DNA of 64,000 bases from Acheta domesticus (taxonomy: Eukaryota; Arthropoda; Insecta; Orthoptera; Gryllidae): contig JAHLJT010009419.1 in NCBI GenBank assembly GCA_031308135.1, forward strand, positions 182,668,856 to 182,732,855, read 5' to 3'. The notes below the pieces were generated by a model that saw only the letters and a list, made by a program, of their open reading frames with translations, had not been told where the DNA came from and did not search any database. The position numbers and the translations under genes are program-made. Shown here piece after piece: positions 32,601 through 45,369 of this stretch. The stretch's first letter is position 1. Every line of letters starts with the position of its first letter.

Positions 32601-33334
32601 GCGGCGGGCGGCGGGCGGCGGGCGGCGGGCGGCGGGCGGCGGGCGGCGGGCGGCGGGCGGCGGGCGGCGGGCGGCGGGCGGCGGGCGGCGGGCGGCGGGC
32701 GGCGGGCGGCGGGCGGCGGGCGGCGGGCGGCGGGCGGCGGGCGGCGGGCGGCGGGCGGCGGGCGGCGGGCGGCGGGCGGCGGGCGGCGGGCGGCGGGCGG
32801 CGGGCGGCGGGCGGCGGGCGGCGGGCGGCGGGCGGCGGGCGGCGGGCGGCGGGCGGCGGGCGGCGGGCGGCGGGCGGCGGGCGGCGGGCGGCGGGCGGCG
32901 GGCGGCGGGCGGCGGGCGGCGGGCGGCGGGCGGCGGGCGGCGGGCGGCGGGCGGCGGGCGGCGGGCGGCGGGCGGCGGGCGGCGGGCGGCGGGCGGCGGG
33001 CGGCGGGCGGCGGGCGGCGGGCGGCGGGCGGCGGGCGGCGGGCGGCGGGCGGCGGGCGGCGGGCGGCGGGCGGCGGGCGGCGGGCGGCGGGCGGCGGGCG
33101 GCGGGCGGCGGGCGGCGGGCGGCGGGCGGCGGGCGGCGGGCGGCGGGCGGCGGGCGGCGGGCGGCGGGCGGCGGGCGGCGGGCGGCGGGCGGCGGGCGGC
33201 GGGCGGCGGGCGGCGGGCGGCGGGCGGCGGGCGGCGGGCGGCGGGCGGCGGGCGGCGGGCGGCGGGCGGCGGGCGGCGGGCGGCGGGCGGCGGGCGGCGG
33301 GCGGCGGGCGGCGGGCGGCGGGCGGCGGGCGGCG
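32601..33334. repeat. GGCGGGC heptanucleotide minisatellite, ~105 units
   Basis: About 734 bp of GGCGGGC repeated in tandem, nearly without variation on inspection, ending with one GGCGGC slip at the right edge. The unit contains no A or T, so no stop codon can occur in any frame on either strand. This produces long RRAAGGG and PPPAARR frames that should not be read as genes. 33335-33560 continues as a CpG-rich patch with no exon. Confidence 0.97.
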
Positions 33335-33560
33335 GCGGGCCGGGCCAGGAAACGGCCGCCACACATGCCTCGAGCCGCGCGCTTCGGATCAGCCTCGCGC
33401 AGATAAGGCGGCCGGCCGCGGCCGTTATCCCGCGCTTTGGTGTGTGCTAACCTCCGAATTACGAGCCGCCCCCGCCGCGGCGCTGGCCGGCGCTATCTGC
33501 CTCCGCCAGGCGCCGCCAGGGGCGCGTTAACGACGCCCGATGCTCACTCGACGTCCCGCC

Positions 33561-34780
33561 GCCCCGACGCCTCCATACGTTGCATTTAATTGCGCATTCG
33601 TTTATTCGTTATCACTTACCAAACATTTTAAGGATTCAAAGTTGACAAAATGAATCATTCTTTTCATGTTTTCGATCCGTTGCACAGAAATGGGAGAACG
33701 GGCTCTCCACAACTGCGGCAACTGAGTACTTCCATGACAAAAGCCATTGCCCCTGATTTTTTCCACTAAGTACTCTTACTGCTTAGTTGTTGCTTGTATC
33801 ATTCTTGGAATGCTAATTTTGACTATTACTATAACTAAGGAGCGTTCATTTTACTTGCGGCGTCAAACCATGTATTTAAGTTGCATCCCATTTATTTATA
33901 ATATAGGTATTACTGATAGAGTTGAATCAACGGCAAAAGTGCTGGCAATTAATTCGAAGTTTAATCACTGCAAAAGTTACGAATTTGCCAGGAGGAAATT
34001 TTATAGTTTCTAAAAGTAGCTTACTGAAAATGTTTTATCACATTGTCATGACGTTCGTTTTCGTCATATGATGATTTGATGATGTTTCATGATGATTTTT
34101 GCATCGTATCCCATTCTCATCCATTATTTTTTCATCGGGCTTTCTGATAATATAAAACTCATTTCTTTACCAAAATGCAGAAGAAAATTTATTCGCAACA
34201 TCTACAAATTACAGTGAAAAATTCAGTCACAAAATAATATTTGAATTACATGAACTGTCTAATAAAGGTCAGCAAATTATTCATTTCTAACGGTTTAATA
34301 CACAAAAACAACAGTTAATAAGACAACAAGGATTTATCTTTCGTATATTGCAATTTTGAATGTGAAATTAAGGAAAAATGAAACGTATTTCTGGTGTAAT
34401 TAATGTGAGGTATTTTTAGGAATAATATTGCATGCGCGTAAACACGCATTTACGGGAAATTTTAAACCTGCGAATGTATATCACGTCGTAACGATGACAT
34501 ATTGGGGTCGATAAACTGGTCAGGGAGGAGTCAATGCAATTTCTCAGCATTACCTATGCAGTCCACCCACGATGTGATTTGCATATCGACGCATGCTATT
34601 TCCTTTTATCTCGCGATATTTACAAAAAACGCCGTCACCCCCTTTGGCCAACCGTCTCATTAGGAAATGATACAGCGCAATAACTCACGTCAACCTCGCG
34701 ATAAGAAATTTTTTTGTCAACAAAACGTGATTTTTTGCTAATATCCATACGAAAACAGAGCCCCGCTTTCCTTGTCCCCC
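33561..34780. other. AT-rich non-coding stretch
   Basis: No gene. ATTTGCATATCGACGCATGC at about 34577 is an octamer-like motif in slightly less AT-rich surroundings. I cannot claim a function. Confidence 0.4.
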
Positions 34781-35150
34781 TGGAAACGCGAGGCTCTGAC
34801 TCGGCCGCTGCCGCGCGTGGTGTGCGAAATCCATTTGAGGTCACGCACCGATTCCCGGCCGCGCGCCCGCCCCGCCGGGGCTCGCCCGCCGCGCGCCGGC
34901 TGCGCCCCCTCGCCGCCCCTTGCCCCCCCTTGCCCCCCTTGCCCCTCGCGTCGTGCGGGCGACGTCTCATCGCCGTCATTACGGTTATTTACTGCGGCGC
35001 GTGAGAGGCCGGGCCGCGGGGGGCAAAAGAAGCCTCGTAATGGCGGAGAGACCCCCTCTTGCCCCTCCCCCTTTGCCCCGCCCCCCTTCTGACGCGTTGG
35101 CTGCCGTCCCCAGCGCACCGCGCAGCGTTGCGTGCTCGTCACTGCGTCCG
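34781..35150. other. CpG island-like patch
   Basis: GC-rich with CCCCCCTTGCCCCCCTTGCC repetition at about 34922-34945. No exon is supported on either strand. 35151-35680 is mixed sequence with nothing recognised. Confidence 0.4.
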
Positions 35151-35680
35151 TTTCTGTCTTCTCTATTATTATGGTGTCACTGTCACCACCTCGCCGACCG
35201 TCCCACAATACACCTACACACAATTAGACAAAGCGATACGAAATGATCGTATTAACACCAATTGTTACAAGCTTAATAAGCTCTTGTATGTATTACTCAT
35301 TGTTAAGACGAATAATTTTTGAGTTTAGAATTGGCTTACATATATGAGGTTTTATGTTTGTAGTTTCCTCGTATTGTCACTCATGTTCATTTTAATACAG
35401 CTGTGAAACACAACATTCAGCCTCGCCAGAACAATCACTATCGTTACAAACAATCGCTCCGCTCTGTAAACATATGTTTAAATTTAATCACTCGCCAATT
35501 TAAAAGTATTGTACGAAATGTTTATTAAAAACTTTAAAAAACAATTCATTTTCAATCGCCTGCCTCTACCATTAGTAAGCCAGTCTCGACGTAGTCATCG
35601 GTACCCAAACGCCACCGATGATATCTCCATCACCAATTCCGTCACTTCACTCTCCCCACCAGCCCCATTCTTCCGCCGCC

Positions 35681-35928
35681 GTCACCTTCTCCGGCCGCAC
35701 AATGCAGCGAGGGGGCTGGGGCGGCCGGGGGGGCCGGGGCTGAAACGCAAGCCCCCTGCACAGCCAGCGGCCTGTGCCCCGCGGCAGGGGCCCGCGCGCG
35801 GCCTGGGCCGGGGCGTAACTCAAGCTCCGATTAGTGACGAGAAGAGCGCATCGGGGCCGCCGCTGCACATTGGGCCGAAATGAGTCCAAAGCCATGCACA
35901 CAATAAATAAATAAATAAATAAATAAGA
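35681..35928. other. GC-rich patch ending at an (AAAT)n run
   Basis: A GC-rich block is followed at 35903-35928 by about six AAAT units. It may be a retroelement tail, but the body is not recognisable. 35929-36235 has nothing. Confidence 0.35.
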
Positions 35929-36235
35929 CTTCGTAGTTGAATAACACTAGTTGGATCCCTGTCAGCATTATGCACTATGTAAATCATTGTTTTAGAAGTG
36001 AAAATGTCTGCATACTAGCATCCAACTTCGAGCACTTCTGACAACCCGTGGTAGGGAGGAGGATACCTTCGAAATATGTCAAAAAAGTCAAAAATGTCCT
36101 TTGTAGATTACTGAATAATAAACACAGCCATGCACATGAAAACTTTATTTTAAGGTCATGACACATCTTTTCGGAGTTAAGCATCATTTGGTACACGCAT
36201 TATAAACATTCAAGAAGAACCCGGCAGACGTCTGA

Positions 36236-36366
36236 CTCTCTCTCTCTTTCCTCTCTTTCCCATCTCTTTCTCTCTATCTTTCCTATTTCTCTTTCCTCTC
36301 TTTCCCTTTCTTTCCCCCTCTCTTTTTCCCACTCTCTTTCCCCCCTTTCTCTCTTTTCCCCTCTAC
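36236..36366. repeat. Pyrimidine-rich CTCTTTCC-type low-complexity repeat
   Basis: An imperfect run of CTCTTTCC and CTCTCTTTCCC units, all C and T on the plus strand. A separate (CTT)n run lies at about 36630-36658. Confidence 0.85.
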
Positions 36367-36659
36367 ATTACATTACAACAAAATTGACAGAATAAAAACC
36401 TTCTCCATGAAAAAACACGTAGATATGACAACTTCCATGGAGATTAGTCAAAGGGTGTCTGAGTTCATTGACCTCGAACATACCAACATATATTTTTAAG
36501 CATTACGTGGTATATGCAGAATGAGCATTATTTCGCATTATTATCGTAAAGTGCGTAGCGGCGCAATGTGTCTTGCGGGTTGCGTGTGTGCGTACCCTTT
36601 CTCCCTACTTCATCAACTGTAAACTATTATTCTCTTCTTCTTCTTCTTCTTCTTCTTCA

Positions 36660-37080
36660 ATCTGTTTGATGCCGGACTCTGACGAAAGGTAATTTACTTT
36701 CCAGCCGAAGCACACGTACCGGGTTTTGTGTCAACTGGTTTCTTATAAATAGGTCCAACCCGTTATTCAAATACATTTTCATACGTTTTCAAAAACATTT
36801 TTTTCCTTGGCATATTATGTATACAGAAAGGGAATTAATCACATTGAAATAATCACAGCCACAATATAAGAAATCCATTATTCATCAATTCTTAATTGTT
36901 AGAAGGGTCCATGAGACAAGTTATTTGATACTATGTTTCCAACATTCTGTCAAGAATTTGACACTAAGAGATAAATGCATGTAAGTTGTTTTATTACTTC
37001 TTATTCAAAAAAGGCATGACGATTTATTTTTTGTCGCCTGGAATTCACGCGTGTAAATCAGGTAAGTGGTGTGGTGAGCC
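36660..37080. other. AT-rich non-coding stretch
   Basis: Nothing recognised. Confidence 0.4.
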
Positions 37081-37848
37081 ACCATCACTCCACACCGTGC
37101 CGGGAGCGTCACCGGTTAGCGGCTTGCATCGGCTAGCATAACATCTCGGCGGCACAATCTCCAAAACGTGCTGCCGCATGCAAGCGAGGGCCAATATATA
37201 CGAGCCCCGCGGAGCCAGGAGGACATGCGAGTCAGAGGCGTACGTGAGAACTGTGAAACGACCTGCGCCAGTACATCAGGAACGCTCACCTATGATGACG
37301 GGTTCACAGAGCTCCGCCGCCGCCGCCGCTGCTGTCGTCTCCCCTGGACCACGGAATGATGGGGTAAGAGGCCGCCACGTCTGAGCTCGACTCCCTGTAC
37401 ATTCCCTCACCTGGTCTATCGTCCCCCCTCTCGCTCTTTATCTGTCATAAATGGTGCATTGGTTGAAACAAGACTTCTCTTAAAGGAAACCCTTTCTCCA
37501 TCTCACTAAAACCCTCCAGGCCAACCACAGTACTCCAAAGTGACGCGCTGCCTCAGGAATAGGCTGAAGCCAGTCAGCTCCGAGGAGGGTGGCGCGTCCC
37601 AGTTGCGACCCACTGTGCGCCGCCGCCGCCGTGGCCAGGCTGGAGGAAGCGGAAGGCGAGCGTCGATCCCGCCCCCGCCCGTGCACCGTCGTTCGCCGGC
37701 CAGGGCCCCGACCCGGCCCCTGCGCCCGGCCCCGTGCGCGCCCGCGCCTGCACTCGCGCCCGCGTCCGCATTCCTGTGCATCACTTTACGAGAGTCTAAT
37801 GGCCCCCGTATCAAGCCAACTGCGCCTTGCGATAGATAGCGCTGCGGT
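37081..37848. other. GC-rich patches
   Basis: Two CpG-rich segments (about 37100-37390 and 37560-37790) with CCGCCGCCGCCG triplet runs. There are donor-like GTAAGAGG sequences at about 37363, but no convincing coding sequence. Confidence 0.35.
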
Positions 37849-38223
37849 CAGTGGCGTAGCTTCAGTTGGTGTCATCCGGGGCAAAACTAATGCTATCACC
37901 CCCCCCCCCATAAATTAAATATAAAAAAATTATAATGAATAGTTTATACATTGTTTAATAAAAATATATTTACACATGACATTTATTTATAATATATTAA
38001 ACAACTGCATTTAATTCAGAATAATTGAAATATAATTGTTAAGTAAATAATCTAAAACGAAGTATAACTAATTAACAAGTGCATGTTTTTATAAAAATTT
38101 GATTTTTAAATAAATCATTAAAACTATATAATTCCAATTATAAAATTTTCTAATTGGTGTCACCCCTAAAATGGTGTCACCCGGGGCGGACCACCCCCCT
38201 GCCCCCACCTAGCTGCGCCTCTG
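37849..38223 (+). mobile_element. hAT-like non-autonomous element M5, copy 2 (8-bp TSD)
   Basis: 375 bp. The left end is CAGTGGCGTAGCTTCAGTTG. The right end, reverse-complemented, is CAGAGGCGCAGCTAGGTGGG. The flanks GCTGCGGT (37841-37848) and GCTGCGGC (38224-38231) form an 8-bp target duplication with one mismatch. The centre is AT-rich and non-coding. Next to each end are GGTGTCA(T/C)CCGGGGC blocks. Copy 1 is at 10203-10538, inverted. Confidence 0.88.
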
Positions 38224-38450
38224 GCTGCGGCCACTGGTCGAATTAGATCTTGAGGTAGCGCGAGCGAGCACGGCAATGTGATACAGGCTTTGGAGCTCTT
38301 GTTACTTCATGTCAATGTACTTTTGGGATGATAATATTAGGCAGTCACATGATAAGTTAATAACCATAAGGGTGATAACTATAAGAAGTAACAGGAGAAA
38401 AGATGTAGTGTTGACTACGTTCTTTTATTCAGCAATAATTACGAATACAT

Positions 38451-38488
<38 letters not shown>

Positions 38489-40260
38489 ACAAATATATTT
38501 TTAATAAATGGGGAGCATGACTGATCCAAAATTAATTTTAAATTCTTTTCTTCTAAACAACAAAAGTTATTTTCATTCATGTTTTAGTCCTGCAGTGGCA
38601 CACTTATAGGGTTTTGCAACATTTCTGTTGAAATAACTTTTCATTCTCAAAAATTCATTATGTCAAGTTCTAACCAGATGTTGAGTAAAAAATAATAACT
38701 ATCGGCTAAATGGAGAGTACTGATTTTTGATATTACTACTATAGGCGGTTCTCATCTATATAATTAATACTTTTTACTTACTATAATTAATAATTTTTAA
38801 ATATTATGTATAATAATTACATTATATTGTTTATAATTATATTTAATAATTATATGTAATATTATAATTATATATTATATTAAGAAACAGAAATGGTCAA
38901 ATAAAAATTAACATTTAATTAATTGTGGGAACCATTTATTGCAGATGGTAAGTAATTTCAAACTCTTGCTCTCACGTGCTCTTTCAATAACACTTTATGA
39001 TACATATGAAATACAAGCAAATGATTTCAACCTTATTAAATATCTTGTGTTGAATAAATATTCAAATTGTTTACGGCTTATTACGGTCTCGAAATAGGTA
39101 TTGAAGTATGATTACATTTTTAAACAGTTGCATTACACACTCTATAATATTTGAAATGAGTAAAATCAGAATATATTGAAAGTTGGTTCTGAATCGTGAT
39201 TATTGATACTATTAAGAATTTTTTGAAGGCCTTTGGTTAGTATTTCTTAAATATTATAATTTATAGATAGAAATAAATTAGTCAAGATAACCAAATGAAG
39301 ATAACTGTTAATTATTAATAATAAGTAAAGTTAACAATAAATATTGTTAATTGTTAATAATTAAATTGAGAACTGAAAATGTTTCGATCTCATGAAGATG
39401 TTTGGTATTGTTTTCTAATATTGTGTGTGGAATTTACAATATTTACATTAAAGTTTCCTCAGGAAAGAGAGCAATCAAACATTGAAACTAACAGATCAGC
39501 CAAAATCGCCCCATGTATCAAACGCGTTCCGCGATTAAATTTCAAACCCGTTTTAATAATTTCGTGTCTAAACGGCGTAGCCCACCATGATGCGACATGT
39601 TTCCAAAACAACTTTAGTAAAAAGTACGTGTGTACTTTAACAAATACTGTTACGTACGCAGTATTACAAGTAATTATTAATTAATTAATAAGTACATTTC
39701 AGCTAAATATTGAATCTTAAATACATCTTGACATTGGAAAACGCAATAAAATACAATTACCACACAAAGACACGCACTTTACTCATAAGCATACCGCAAA
39801 GGTGATTCCAATATACTATTTATTAGTCACGATCGTATTCTGCTCATTTCTTCATGATTTTATTAGTTACATTTATGACTGAATTGACTTTGTACTTCCT
39901 TACGATCAAATCGTGACAAGCGGTCTCAAATGCGAATGAGTTGTTATTCAGTTGCTGCCAGAATTTGTATGTCACGACTACTATGTCGAACACTTGTGAC
40001 ACAGGAATTATTTCGCCTCTCCAACCTGCTCCTATGGCGTATTCTGAACAACATTTTACAACATTGAAACTACTCCATTGTTCGGAACTACAAAGTCAAT
40101 TGAGTAATTGACTTCTTTTCGATAAATATCTGTGGAATGAATGATCTTCAAATAATAATGCTTCGCAAGTGCTGAGATAATTGGGTGGATGCATTACACA
40201 AACAGCGTAGGTGCAAAATAATTCCGGTGCCCCAACTACTCATCCACAAGGTAGTATGTG
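38224..40260. other. AT-rich non-coding stretch with (ATT)n
   Basis: An (ATT)n run of about 11 units lies at 38454-38486. TATAATTA-rich low-complexity DNA follows at 38755-38890. No gene was found. The 101-codon frame at 39379-39684 has no recognisable domain. Confidence 0.45.
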
Positions 40261-40399
40261 GAACGTGAAACAGCATGGGCGGTGGCAGCGGGGGCGGAGG
40301 GCGGGGCGGGTGCATTTGCCACTCATTTCCCCGCGGGCCGCGTCGGCGCCGCTGCTCCCGGCGGGCGAGCGGTGGCTGAGCGGGCGGTGGGCGGATAGG

Positions 40400-41585
40400 C
40401 CGGCGGGCGGGCGGGCGGGCGGGCGGGCGGGCGGGCGGGCGGCGGGCGGGTGGGCGGTGGGCCAGCTGTGGGCGAGCTGTGGGCGAGCGGTGGGCGAGCG
40501 GTGGGCGAGCGGTTGGCGGGCGGGCGGGCGGGCGGGCGGGCGGGCGGTGGACGGGCGGTGGGCGGGCGGGGGTTGGGTGGGCGGGCGGTGGGTGGGCGGT
40601 TGGGTGTGCGGGCGGGCGGTGAGCGATTGGGTGGGTGGGCGGGCGGCGGGTGGGCGGCGGGCGGGCGGCGGGCGGGCGGCGGGCGGCGGGCGGGCGGGCG
40701 GGCGGGCGGGCGGGCGGGCGGGCGGGCGGCGGGCGGGTGGGCGGTGGGCCAGCTGTGGGCGAGCTGTGGGCGAGCGGTGGGCGAGCGGTGGGCGAGCGGT
40801 TGGCGGGCGGGCGGGCGGGCGGGCGGGCGGGCGGTGGACGGGCGGTGGGCGGGCGGGGGTTGGGTGGGCGGGCGGTGGGTGGGCGGTTGGGTGTGCGGGC
40901 GGGCGGTGAGCGATTGGGTGGGTGGGCGGGCGGCGGGTGGGCGGCGGGCGGGCGGCGGGCGGGCGGCGGGCGGCGGGCGGGCGGGCGGGCGGGCGGGCGG
41001 GCGGGCGGGCGGGCGGGCAGGCGGGCGGCGGGCAGGCGGGCGGCGGGCAGGCAGGCGGCGGGCAGGCAGGCGGGCGGGCAGGCAGGCGGGCGGGCAGGCG
41101 GGCAGCGGACGGCGGGCGGGTGGGCGGTGGGCCAGCTGTGGGCGAGCGGTGGGCGAGCGGTGGGCGAGCGGTGGGCGAGCGGTGGGCGGGCGGGCGGGCG
41201 GGCGGGCGGGCGGGCGGTGGACGGGCGGTGGGCGGGCGGGGGTTGGGTGGGCGGGCGGTGGGTGGGCGGTTGGGTGTGCGGGCGGGCGGTGAGCGATTGG
41301 GTGGGTGGGCGGGCGGCGGGTGGGCGGCGGGCGGGCGGCGGGCGGGCGGCGGGCGGCGGGCGGGCGGGCGGGCGGGCGGGCGGGCGGGCGGGCGGGCGGG
41401 CGGGCGGGCGGGCGGGCAGGCGGGCGGCGGGCAGGCGGGCGGCGGGCAGGCAGGCGGGCGGGCAGGCAGGCGGGCGGGCAGGCGGGCAGCGGACGGCGGG
41501 CGGGTGGGCGGTGGGCCAGCTGTGGGCGAGCGGTGGGCGAGCGGTGGGCGAGCGGTGGGCGAGCGGTGGGCGGGCGGGCGCCCGA
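40400..41585. repeat. Higher-order G-rich tandem repeat built on GGCGGGC/GGCGGGCG
   Basis: The landmark GGGCCAGCTGTGGGCGAGC occurs at about 40461, 40748, 41131 and 41515, giving period lengths of 287, 383 and 384 bp. Each unit holds, in order, a GGCGGGCGGTGGACGGGCGG block, a GGGGGTTGGGTGGGCGGGCG block, GGTGAGCGATTGGGTGGGTG, and a run of GGCGGGC/GGGC units. The longer units have extra GGCAGGCGGGCGGC copies. All frames are artefactual (Ala/Gly/Arg or Ala/Pro/Arg). Flanks 40260-40400 and 41586-41830 are GC-rich. Confidence 0.92.
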
Positions 41586-41830
41586 AAGTTGCGCCAGCAG
41601 CGCCAATGGGCGCTCATGAAATCGCAAAGGCGTCATCAGACGCGCCGGCATTTTATTCATGGCGCGCGCTAATCACGGGGAGACGTCATATGTGCCCGAC
41701 CCCACAGCCCCCGCCCGCCTCGCCCGCCACGCCCCTCAAGCGCTCTGCCCCTGCTCGGCTGGCACAGCGACGCCGCGCAGCCAGCGGTGCGCCTCTTTCG
41801 CCACCGCCCTCCTCATGCATGTCCTTTGCG

Positions 41831-43690
41831 ACTTCGTTCCAGGAGCAGACACACAAAGTACATTTCAAGAGGTGGGGGTAATTTTAGTTCGAACTGAGCG
41901 TAAAATATTTTTCAAATATGGTTTTAAAAATTGTTAGCTTGAAATAATAAAATTACAAGTATATTCGTAATGGAAGTACTGTTTTGGATGTGATGATATC
42001 TATATGGCAATTATTTTAATAAATTGTATAGAATTACAAAAATTTATTTACTGGAGTAGGAGCATGGCTCGCGAGCCCCCTATCTGAATCCACCACTATT
42101 TCCTTCTACTATGTTACCTTGCGCGTTCTGCGTTTTCTCGTGCCTTGTTTATCATTCTTCGTTGTGAATTAATTATCCCTTTCCTTATCCAGATATTTTA
42201 TTGTTTTTCTCATATTTTATTACGTAGTTTGCTTTTAATACTGCAATAATTTTGTTTAAAGGGGCCGTATTTGCTGTTCTGAAATATTTTCTGTCGTCTT
42301 TAAGACGCGGTCAGTCAATAAGTTTCTTGAATATTTAAATTATTTGATTGATTATCATGATGTACCGTAAAGAGATTTTTCGTGGGCAATTCTTGTTAGG
42401 GAATAACGAGTTCTCAAGAATTTCACGTTCCCGCCCAACATTTGAATGCAGAGCGACAAGTCCAACGACACCTTTGTACCACCAAAGTGTCGTTCTTGCC
42501 AGATTCCTCAGTTCGTTTCAAACCTCAATAGGACGTCCCCGACGCTGACAAGCTGCGTCTACAAAAGCTTCGCCTTTGACCTCCTTCTCCTGCCAATACG
42601 ACGGCGATTGCACACGGTTCTTAAAAATAAGTGTTGAATTTATCTTGCACCTGCATTGCAAGACCAAACGACGGGGATTTTACTCACGTGTTATTTTACA
42701 GTGCACTTATTTTACCAGCAAAAGTTTCGTTGTTGCCATTATGACAAAAGTTGATACATCAATGGTTGGTTAGTAAAAATAATTTCTGTGGAATCCTCAA
42801 TATTGGTTTTAAAAGAAAAGACATCTTTTGCAAAATTATTTTCGTTTAAATATAAATATATTACGGAGATTATTACGCAAAAGAATTTTGTTTGTGTTTT
42901 GTTTTTTTGTTCTCGCTCCTTCTTGCTACACACGTCGGTTTCATGTATTCTCTGGCTAATTTCATCACCTCTGTGCTCTCATCATATGAAAACGTTCGAT
43001 GTAACGATTGACAGCCAGAACCTTTATGAGTTCAGTAAATGAGAGAAACAAGTGCCAAGATCCCAGTGATCACGATGTAATATGGAGAAAAAATAAAAAG
43101 AAGCAAGGCGATATGAATGAGATTGTAATAGACCTAATCGACTGCAATACTTCGAAAAAATAAAAAAAATAAACTGAGTATTGTAAAATCGTAAATAACC
43201 TTGGCCCTCTTATTCATCATTATCTTACTTTTGATCTGTGTAAGAGAAAAATGAACTGAGAATGGAAAAAAGATGAATGAATCAGTTATAAATAAATGCC
43301 AATCGGGAAGAGAGATAAATTGCTTAATAAATTGCAATAAATTGAAGGAATATAATTACGAGTTTGTACATATTATTGTTATAAACGCTTATTTCGACAC
43401 TGTCACGCTCAATAGACATACGTCTTCTTTTTACCTTAACTTCCAAATAATACAGTGTGAATTCACAGCGTAATGACCAGAAATATATGAAACACACGAA
43501 ACTTGGAAGTACTACAACGAGGAGCAACTCATCGTCCATTAAGAAATTAATCTAAAAGTGTTATCGCAACGGAATTTGAGCTTTAAGGGCTAGGACTGAG
43601 TGCAGGAAAGTACATTTTTCAACGCAGTACATTCTTCAGGTTAAGGTCGGCGTATGACTAACATCGCGTTATTCTTCCAGTAGAAATTCT
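41831..43690. other. AT-rich non-coding stretch with one small hairpin
   Basis: AACGACACCTTTGTACCACC-AAAGTGTCGTT at about 42466-42496 is a 12-bp-arm hairpin. No gene or repeat is otherwise supported. Confidence 0.4.
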
Positions 43691-43985
43691 TGACGTGCCT
43701 AACTCGAGCACCATTTCAACCCACCGTCGCCATCGGAGATCTGAATGAGCGTCGTTGCGGTTGACGGGCGACACGGCCGTAGTTCGTTGGTCGGCCGCAT
43801 GGGAGCGCCGAAGTCGCGCGCGAGTCCGCGTATGCTCCCGAGGAACGGCGATGCTCCGGAACAGACGTCAGCGGAGACGGCGGCGCCGGAACAGACGCCT
43901 GGCACACGGAAGACCGGGTTCGATTCTCTGCTGCGCTAAGGCCAGCTCCGGGACGAGCGCCTCGCGCGCACATCGAATAAATGAG
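43691..43985. other. CpG-rich patch with a B-box-like motif
   Basis: GC-rich. GACCGGGTTCGATTCTC at about 43913 resembles a tRNA B box, but no A box at proper spacing was found. A SINE relic is possible. Confidence 0.35.
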
Positions 43986-45369
43986 AAAGAGCTTTGAGTA
44001 AACGAACTGCATTACACGCCGGACTCACCACTGCGATATCGGCTAGTAGGCACTCAGTAGTTAAGTTTTGTTTTTCCTATCATAGTCTTCGTTTGTACTT
44101 ACAGCACCTAATCTTCTGGAATGCTATTTATGTTGTACTTTCACTAACACATCTCTATAGAACTACACACTTCTAGACTAGATGTTCACTTTTCACTTCT
44201 TAAATTGCGCACATTTTAAAAGCATACAAGCATACAAAAGCGTGCACTTTCGATAAAATCTCTATTATTGAATTAGTGATGCAAAATTTTTTGAGAATTA
44301 ATTATAAACATTTTATAAAGGAGAGGGAATTCCTAGACACTTTACAATGGAGTGCATTGCATTTAAATGTAAATAAAATTTGAATACAACAATAAGTTAT
44401 TCCTGTTAATTATAATTTGACATTAAAGTTTATATTTAGAATTAAGAATTTTCCAATTACACAAATTTATTCCCATTCCATCATCACAATAAAGTTTATC
44501 TGTCATTATAATAGGAGTTATTAACCTGACAATGTTTGCACGCATTGTTAAATGTCAAGCCTTAACATCATAGTCATCCTAATTTTGCATAATGCTTTCG
44601 ATTGCAAATACGTTTTAATATCCCCTTATGATTTCAAAATTATTAGGAAGAGTCACTTTACATTAAAATACATAATGACGTTCACAAATGAAAAAATATA
44701 TAAATTACTTGTTCAGGGTTGGTTTCCAGTAATATTTTTTTAAATGTATTAAAACGTTTACCTTTTTGACAGCCCCGTTTCGTTCTCCTAAAAAAATGCA
44801 TTAACCGGAAAAATATTAGAATGAGGAAATGAATTCGATAGATTAAAAACGATTAACAGATATTAAAGATGGGTAAGGAACAATTTAAAAGCAATAATAT
44901 TAAAGAATGATGTAAGAAAAGCGGAATCATATTTTTAATGAAACATGTCAGTTAACAATTTTTCGAAAATATTATTAAAGAAGAAATGCAGCACTCTTAA
45001 TCAGGTTATGATCCAAATAATTGCGTTCAATATATGAATACTTCACGGAGTTGAATCATCAAAATAAAATATAAACTAGTTAATTGACTCTGGCCGTCCT
45101 GTTCACCACCTACGATCGACTGAGAAAACTCAAACGTCACACACACTACTGTCACGACGACTGAAAGTGCGCTTAAAATTGAGCAAGTAACGTCGACAGC
45201 TACTACATATTCCACATTCCTCACAAATCAGATGATGTGAAAAAGGCATTATTTTCACACGTGGGTTATTCTCCTAGTGTTCACAAATCACCCTTTGCCT
45301 TCCTGAATTCTAGAAAACCACTCCTTTTCATGTAAAGAGATTGAAGGAGATTGCGACACGTCTAACCGC
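43986..45369. other. AT-rich non-coding stretch
   Basis: Nothing recognised. Confidence 0.45.

Noticed and set aside
32601..33334. CRISPR-like array
   Set aside because: Units are contiguous with no spacers, and the DNA is eukaryotic. No CRISPR structure occurs anywhere in the window.
32288..33530. Very long overlapping open frames (up to 358 codons) on both strands
   Set aside because: They are produced by the GGCGGGC heptamer, which cannot contain a stop in any frame. The peptides are pure RRAAGGG or PPPAARR repeats.
40148..41881. Open frames of 280-489 codons on both strands
   Set aside because: Artefacts of the G-rich higher-order repeat. Amino acids are almost only Ala, Gly, Arg, Pro, and the frames overlap in all directions.
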